Made by a program: the position numbers and the translations under genes. DNA of 40,471 nt from contig CAKPZU010000006.1 in NCBI GenBank assembly GCA_934215405.1, positions 1 to 40,471 of the forward strand, in the 5' to 3' direction. Below, piece after piece: positions 35,724-40,471 of the stretch (position 1 is the first letter of the stretch; each line of letters begins with the position of its first letter). Under the pieces are notes generated by a model. It saw only the letters and a program-made list of their open reading frames with translations, searched no databases and was not told where the DNA came from. Source of the stretch: an uncultured Bacilli bacterium (lineage in GTDB: Bacteria; Bacillota_I; Bacilli_A; RFN20; CAG-631).

Positions 35724-37226
35724 TTAGCAATCTTCCCATCCCTTACACATTAAAACAGCTTTATTCCATTTTGAAATATAATTATTTTTAATATTTTCGT
35801 TCATTTTAGGTTCAAATTTGGTATCAACAGCCCAAATTCGTTTAATTTCATCAACAGATGACCAAACATTTACCTTTAAACCAGCTAAAAAAGCAGCACC
35901 TAAAGCTGTAGTTTCCATGATTTTTGACTTTTCAACATTTAATGATGAAATATCAGCTTGAAATTGCATTAAAAAATTATTTCTAGATGCTCCTCCATCA
36001 ACCTTTAAGGTATCAATATCCAAATTAGTATCTTTTTTCATAGCAACAATCAAATCATTTGTTTGATAAGCTATTGATTCAAGAGCAGCTCTAATAACAT
36101 GATTCCTGTTGCTGCCTCTTGTTAAGCCAAAAATTGTACCTCTTGCATACATATCCCAATAAGGAGCTCCAAGTCCTGTAAAGGCCGGAACAATATATAC
36201 TCCACCATTATCTTTCACCTTACAAGCAAAATATTCAGAATCAGCTGCATCATAAATGAATTTCATTTCATCTCGAATCCATTGAATAATTGCTCCTCCT
36301 ACGAATACAGAGCCTTCTAAAGCATATTGTATATTATCATCAATAGTTGCCGCAATTGTTGTAACTAAACCGCTTTTTGATTGAATTAATTCACTTCCTG
36401 TGTTCATAAGTAAAAAGCAACCCGTTCCATAGGTGTTTTTAACATCGCCTGGATTAAAGCAAGCCTGACCAAATAAAGCTGCCTGTTGATCACCTGCAAC
36501 ACCAGCTATAGGAATTTCATAGCCAAACAATGAAATACTTCCAAAGTAATCACTTGATTTTTTTACCTCAGGGAGCATAGACATAGGAATTTCAAAATAA
36601 TCACATATCTTTTTATCCCATTTTAGTTTTTTAATATTAAATAACATTGTTCTAGAAGCATTTGTATAATCAGTTGCATGAACCTTGCCACCTGTTAATT
36701 TCCAAATAAGCCAGGTATCTACTGTGCCAAATAATAAATCCCCATTTTTAGCTTTTTCTTTAGCTCCAGGCACATTATTTAAAATCCATTTTATCTTTGT
36801 GGCTGAAAAGTAAGCATCTAATACTAAACCTGTGTTTTCCTTTATATATTCTTCTAAATTATCCTTACGGACTTGTTCTACAATTTCAGCTGTTCTTCTA
36901 CATTGCCACACAATAGCATTATAAATTGGCTTTCCCGTATTTTTATCCCAAACAATCGTTGTTTCACGTTGATTAGTAATACCAATTGCTTTAATATGAT
37001 ATGGCCTTATTCCACATCTGGCTACTGCTTCTGTTAAAACAGAATATTGGGAAGCATATATTTCCATAGGATCATGCTCTACCCAACCTGGTTGAGGATA
37101 AATTTGCGTAAATTCCTTTTGGACAATATCCTTAACATTAGTTTCATTATCAAAAATAACACAACGTGAAGAAGTTGTTCCTTGATCTAAAGCAATTACA
37201 TAGCTTTTTTTATTTGTTTCTTCCAT
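35724..37226 (-). CDS. glpK: Glycerol kinase
   Basis: 500 residues. GlpK phosphorylates glycerol to sn-glycerol 3-phosphate. Family motifs: ALDQGTTSSRCVIFD, GITNQRETTIVWDK, WLIWKLTGG, AGDQQAALFGQACF, FTGLGAPYWDMYARGTIFG and DGGASRNNFLMQFQAD. The loop that in many Firmicutes contains the His phosphorylated by HPr (YHF before the G.(E/Q).PIAG stretch) reads SISLFGYEIPIAG, so that His is missing; direct PTS activation through it is therefore unlikely. The start follows the DUF1667 gene by 11 bases with AGGGTG upstream. Confidence 0.97.
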   Translation of the reverse strand: MEETNKKSYVIALDQGTTSSRCVIFDNETNVKDIVQKEFTQIYPQPGWVEHDPMEIYASQYSVLTEAVARCGIRPYHIKAIGITNQRETTIVWDKNTGKPIYNAIVWQCRRTAEIVEQVRKDNLEEYIKENTGLVLDAYFSATKIKWILNNVPGAKEKAKNGDLLFGTVDTWLIWKLTGGKVHATDYTNASRTMLFNIKKLKWDKKICDYFEIPMSMLPEVKKSSDYFGSISLFGYEIPIAGVAGDQQAALFGQACFNPGDVKNTYGTGCFLLMNTGSELIQSKSGLVTTIAATIDDNIQYALEGSVFVGGAIIQWIRDEMKFIYDAADSEYFACKVKDNGGVYIVPAFTGLGAPYWDMYARGTIFGLTRGSNRNHVIRAALESIAYQTNDLIVAMKKDTNLDIDTLKVDGGASRNNFLMQFQADISSLNVEKSKIMETTALGAAFLAGLKVNVWSSVDEIKRIWAVDTKFEPKMNENIKNNYISKWNKAVLMCKGWEDC

Positions 37227-37237
37227 ATTTTTTCACC

Positions 37238-37579
37238 CTACATATCCTTACATGCAATAATATCTACATCTGTTTTTAAAATGTTTTTCAAAATGACATC
37301 TCCTATATGTATTGGAGATGTAACTTCAACATCATCTAGTAGCTTTATTACCTCAAATATTAATGATTTAGAAATAGCTTTACTAGTTTTTACAGGTAAA
37401 CGCTTTAACGAAGCGTTTTTTATTTTAACAGTTGAAGTAATTACTCTTACAGGATTTGTTATTTCGTTAATCCCATAAATAGCCCCTCTATTACAAGAAT
37501 TGCCAGTTACTTTTAAAGCTTTTTCATCAACATTTAAACGACACCCACGTGGACAAACAATACAAATTAATTCCTTCAT
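37238..37579 (-). CDS. DUF1667 Cys-motif protein
   Basis: 113 residues. The N-terminus CIVCPRGCRL followed by NSCNRG gives a C-x2-C-x3-C plus a fourth Cys, a likely iron-sulfur or metal site. The rest forms a small alpha/beta region with PVRVITSTVKI. It starts one base after the FAD oxidoreductase ends and precedes glpK. DUF1667 proteins accompany glpA-type dehydrogenases in Firmicutes and presumably form part of their electron-transfer complex, as GlpC does in enterobacteria; this is inference from context. Confidence 0.88.
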   Translation of the reverse strand: MKELICIVCPRGCRLNVDEKALKVTGNSCNRGAIYGINEITNPVRVITSTVKIKNASLKRLPVKTSKAISKSLIFEVIKLLDDVEVTSPIHIGDVILKNILKTDVDIIACKDM

Positions 37580-37580
37580 T

Positions 37581-38840
37581 TTATAAATCCTCCACTGATA
37601 TTATAATTTCATCATTACATTTTTCTAATTGCTCTTTAGTTAGCTTTATGCTTTCCATTTCACTAGGCGCTAAATGTAGCTTAACTTCCTTTTTTATCAA
37701 TTCATTATTACTTCTTATAGTTATTACTTTTTTATCCATAACTGTTCTTACTCTAAAGAAAACGTTTAATTTATCATCAACATTATTTACTCTAACCATT
37801 TGAGGGACTGTATAATTAACTAAATTACCATTTACTATATTAATTAATCTACCTTTATCTAATTTGTTATTTTTTAAATATTTAGCAGCAGAAGCACCAG
37901 ATGAAGCTGCTTCAGCTGAAACATAATCCACTAAATCATGAACATGTAAAACATTACCACAAGCAAATATTCCTTCAATGCTTGTTTCATTATTTTCAAA
38001 AACAATAGGTCCATTTGTTCTTTTATCAATTTTTATATTTGCTTCTTTAGATAATTCATTTTCAGGAATTAAACCAACTGATAATAATAATGTATCACAT
38101 TCAAATTCAATTTCACTACCTATTATTGGCTTTAGCTTATCATCTACTTTAGATACGACCACCTTAGATACTCTACCATTTGTTGAAATAATATCTGTAA
38201 CTGTATGTGATAAATAAAGTGGTATATTAAAATCATTTAAGCATTGAACAATATTTCTATTTAAGCCATTAGAATAAGGCATTAATTCACAAACTGCTAA
38301 AACATCTGCTCCTTCAAGTGACATTCTTCTTGCCATAATTAATCCAATATCACCAGAGCCTAAAATAACAATCTTTTTTCCAACTAAATAGCCATCCATA
38401 TTAACATATTTTTGAGCTGCACCAGCTGTAAAAATTCCAGCACATCTATCTCCTGGTATAAAAATTGCTCCTCTTGTTCTTTCTTTGCAGCCCATTGCTA
38501 ATATAATAGCTTTAGCTTTGATTACTTGATAGCCATCATCCTTTGAAACATAATGAATTTCTTTATTAGCAGTTAAATGGATTACCATCGTATTTGATTT
38601 AACCTTAGTTTTTGTTTCTTGAAGCATTTTTATATATCTATTAGCGTATTCAGGACCAGTTAATTCTTCTTTAAAGCGAGATAAGCCAAATCCATTATGA
38701 ATGCATTGATTTAATATTCCACCTAATTCGTTATCTCTTTCAATAATTAATATATCATCAACACCTGACACATATGCTTCATAGGCAGCAGAAAGCCCAG
38801 CAGGTCCGCCACCAATAATTACTAAATCATAGCTATTCAT
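37581..38840 (-). CDS. FAD/NAD-dependent oxidoreductase of the glycerol-3-phosphate cluster
   Basis: 419 residues from the ATG at 38840 (AAGGAGG upstream, inside the end of glpA); a start 27 bases earlier would overlap glpA more. An FAD Rossmann site IIGGGPAGLSAAYEA is at the N-terminus, a second, pyridine-nucleotide-type site VILGSGDIGLIMAR near residue 160, and a conserved late FAD segment IFACGNVLHVHDLVDYVS. This is the pyridine-nucleotide-disulfide reductase fold without a CxxxxC redox disulfide near the FAD site. It probably passes electrons from the glpA dehydrogenase to NAD(P) or a quinone. Confidence 0.9.
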   Translation of the reverse strand: MNSYDLVIIGGGPAGLSAAYEAYVSGVDDILIIERDNELGGILNQCIHNGFGLSRFKEELTGPEYANRYIKMLQETKTKVKSNTMVIHLTANKEIHYVSKDDGYQVIKAKAIILAMGCKERTRGAIFIPGDRCAGIFTAGAAQKYVNMDGYLVGKKIVILGSGDIGLIMARRMSLEGADVLAVCELMPYSNGLNRNIVQCLNDFNIPLYLSHTVTDIISTNGRVSKVVVSKVDDKLKPIIGSEIEFECDTLLLSVGLIPENELSKEANIKIDKRTNGPIVFENNETSIEGIFACGNVLHVHDLVDYVSAEAASSGASAAKYLKNNKLDKGRLINIVNGNLVNYTVPQMVRVNNVDDKLNVFFRVRTVMDKKVITIRSNNELIKKEVKLHLAPSEMESIKLTKEQLEKCNDEIIISVEDL

Positions 38841-40305
38841 CACTTTTTCCTCCTTTTGTATAAGCAAGGACTATATTACTACCTTCTATATCTTGTAAAA
38901 CCTCACTAGCTTTAATATTTAATTCACGCTTTATAATATTTAAAATTTGTGGTCCACAAAAGCCACCTTGACATCTTCCCATTCCTGCATTAGTTCTTCT
39001 TTTAATACCATCAATTGAATTAACTACAAATGGACGGTGTAAAGCATCTATTATTTCACCTTCACTTACAGTTTCACAACGACAAATTATATGACCATAA
39101 CGTGAATCTTCTTTTATTTTGGCATTTATTTCTTCCTTACTCATATCCTTAAAATATTTAGGAAGAGGCTTTATAATAAAGTTATCTTTTTTATTTAATA
39201 CTAAACCTGATCTTTCTAATAATGAAACAGCTTCTTTTCCAAAAGCTAAGCCACATGTTAAACCAGGTGATTTAATACCTGCAAAGTTAATAAAGCCTTT
39301 AACATAAGGACTTTCTTCAATTATAAAATCATCATATTCATTAATAGTTGCTCTTACTCCTGAAAAATTACGAATATTTTCTTTAAAGGTAATATTAGGT
39401 ACTGATAAAATTGCTGAATTTTTAACAAATTCTAAAGCGCTTGAAGTTGTTGATACATCTTCTTTACTTCTTATTGTTTTACTAGCATTTGGGCCAACAA
39501 TTAAATTTCCATGAACTGTTTTAGATACTAAAACGCCCTTTCCTAGCTCATTTGGAGTTTGAAAAATAACATGGTTTACTAATTCTCCTTGTGATTTATC
39601 AAGTAAATAATATTCACCTTTTATTGGAACAATATTAAATGATTTATCCTGTAAGTTTAAATCATCTAAAGCCATTTTATAAATATCATCAGCAAATAAA
39701 CCAGCTGCATTAATAATATAATTAGCTTTTATATTTTCTTTATTTGTAATTATTTCAAATTCATTATTCTTTTTATTTATTTCTACTACCTTAGTAGATA
39801 GCTTTAATATTACGCCATTTCTAATTGCATTTTCAGCAAGTGCTAAGCACATTTCCCCAGGTGAAACAATTCCAGCGCTTTTAGCATATAAAGCAAAATT
39901 AATATTACTAGCAATATTAGGCTCCATTTTTTGTAGCTGCTCTTTTTCTATAATTTTTAAATCAGGAACATTATTTTTTATACCTCTACCGTATAATTGC
40001 TCTATTAGCTTTCTATCTTCAGCACTAGAGCCTATAACTAATGAGCCAATTTGCTTATAATGCACGTTTAAAAGAGGTGCTAATTCCTCATACATTTTAT
40101 TACCTAAAACATTTAATCTTGCCATTAATGTATTAGGTTTTGGATCATATCCGGCATGAATGATTCCAGAATTTGCTTTAGAAGTCATAGTTGCTACATC
40201 ATTGTTCTTTTCAATTAAACAAACACTAATATTATATTTGCTTAATTCAAATGCGATTGCAGTACCAGTAATTCCAGCACCAATAATTGCTACATCGTAT
40301 TTCAT
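38833..40305 (-). CDS. glpA: Glycerol-3-phosphate dehydrogenase, GlpA type with [2Fe-2S] C-terminus
   Basis: 490 residues. The FAD site GAGITGTAIAFEL is at residues ~8-20, and SKANSGIIHAGYD is typical of the DAO fold. A C-terminal BFD-like [2Fe-2S] module (~410-460) carries CRCETVSEGE and later GMGRCQGGFCGP. This is the anaerobic-type enzyme oxidising glycerol 3-phosphate to dihydroxyacetone phosphate, paired with the FAD oxidoreductase and DUF1667 protein. GGAGG lies upstream of the ATG. First gene of the glycerol operon; no glpF or glpC is in view. Confidence 0.9.
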   Translation of the reverse strand: MKYDVAIIGAGITGTAIAFELSKYNISVCLIEKNNDVATMTSKANSGIIHAGYDPKPNTLMARLNVLGNKMYEELAPLLNVHYKQIGSLVIGSSAEDRKLIEQLYGRGIKNNVPDLKIIEKEQLQKMEPNIASNINFALYAKSAGIVSPGEMCLALAENAIRNGVILKLSTKVVEINKKNNEFEIITNKENIKANYIINAAGLFADDIYKMALDDLNLQDKSFNIVPIKGEYYLLDKSQGELVNHVIFQTPNELGKGVLVSKTVHGNLIVGPNASKTIRSKEDVSTTSSALEFVKNSAILSVPNITFKENIRNFSGVRATINEYDDFIIEESPYVKGFINFAGIKSPGLTCGLAFGKEAVSLLERSGLVLNKKDNFIIKPLPKYFKDMSKEEINAKIKEDSRYGHIICRCETVSEGEIIDALHRPFVVNSIDGIKRRTNAGMGRCQGGFCGPQILNIIKRELNIKASEVLQDIEGSNIVLAYTKGGKSDE

Positions 40306-40330
40306 TTAAAATCCTCCGACAAAAATAATA

Positions 40331-40370
40331 TATAATATACTACATATATTATACTATTATTTATAGTCAA
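40331..40370 (-). promoter_or_regulatory. Upstream region of the glycerol operon with an inverted repeat
   Basis: A 9-bp inverted repeat, TATAATATA (40331-40339) and TATATTATA (40345-40353), sits 26 bases upstream of the glpA ATG. On the minus strand TTGACT (40365-40370) is a likely -35; TATATG at 16 bp (40343-40348) inside the repeat would be the -10. The repeat could be an operator, or only AT-rich promoter DNA. Confidence 0.5.
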
Positions 40371-40440
40371 AGGAAATAGATTAAAAAATCTTACTTGTTA
40401 ATTGAAAAAGTAAATTCCGCCAAAAAAGGCAAACCGAAAT

Positions 40441-40470
40441 TTGCAAGATTATTTTCCGCACTGGTATAAT
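40441..40470 (+). promoter_or_regulatory. Plus-strand promoter facing out of the window
   Basis: TTGCAA (40441-40446), 18-bp spacer, TATAAT (40465-40470) preceded by TGG (extended -10). It implies a gene on the plus strand beyond the right edge, divergent from glpA. Confidence 0.6.
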
Positions 40471-40471
40471 T

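Noticed and set aside
1..40471. Mycoplasma-type genetic code (TGA as tryptophan)
   Set aside because: Several genes end in TGA with normal overlaps to the next start, and tryptophan is encoded by TGG throughout, so code 11 applies.

Overview
The window comes from a low-GC, Mollicutes-like or Erysipelotrichales-like member of the Bacilli (Firmicutes). The evidence is AT-rich DNA, strong AGGAGG ribosome sites, and the Bacillus-type order S4-protein/recF/gyrB/gyrA/serS. TGA is used as a stop (tldD and the acetyltransferase both end in TGA) and Trp is TGG, so this is standard code 11, not the Mycoplasma/Spiroplasma code. I cannot place it to genus; an uncultured gut lineage is a guess.

Layout, left to right. 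(1) 1-1269: N-terminal 423 codons of a secreted protein with two related beta-rich domains, running off the left edge. (2) 1270-1861: non-coding stretch with a promoter, a hairpin, a decayed IS200/IS605 TnpA and a perfect 12-bp tandem repeat. (3) 1862-3151: the only intact plus-strand gene, an AlbA_2/HATPase/winged-helix regulator-like protein. (4) 3232-5942: tldD-pmbA protease pair. (5) 6062-10905: lysS, acetyltransferase, ispD, miaB, ylbF-family operon. (6) 11027-26447: a large eight-gene operon coding for envelope and transport proteins. (7) 26587-34749: yaaA-recF-gyrB-gyrA-serS-dus, the usual origin-proximal replication block but without dnaA/dnaN. (8) 34895-40305: glycerol catabolism operon (glpA, FAD oxidoreductase, DUF1667 protein, glpK) plus a YwaF-like membrane protein. 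(9) At the right edge a plus-strand promoter points out of the window.

The most unusual part is the eight-gene operon (6). From a single good promoter it encodes a phosphodiester-glycosidase-like lipoprotein, a 1067-residue solute-binding lipoprotein, two ABC permeases, a beta-propeller/TPR/Yip1 membrane protein, a large exported DUF5696-like protein with a probable sugar-hydrolase-like barrel, and a second permease pair. The MalF-like member of that second pair carries an extra ~565-residue charged cytoplasmic N-terminus. No ATPase is present, so a shared ATPase encoded elsewhere is likely. Together the proteins look like a surface machine for recognising, trimming and importing a glycan, but the substrate cannot be read from the sequence. 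Several transcription units begin at promoters with an extended -10 (TGnTATAAT) and most end at recognisable hairpin terminators, so the operon limits are fairly well defined.
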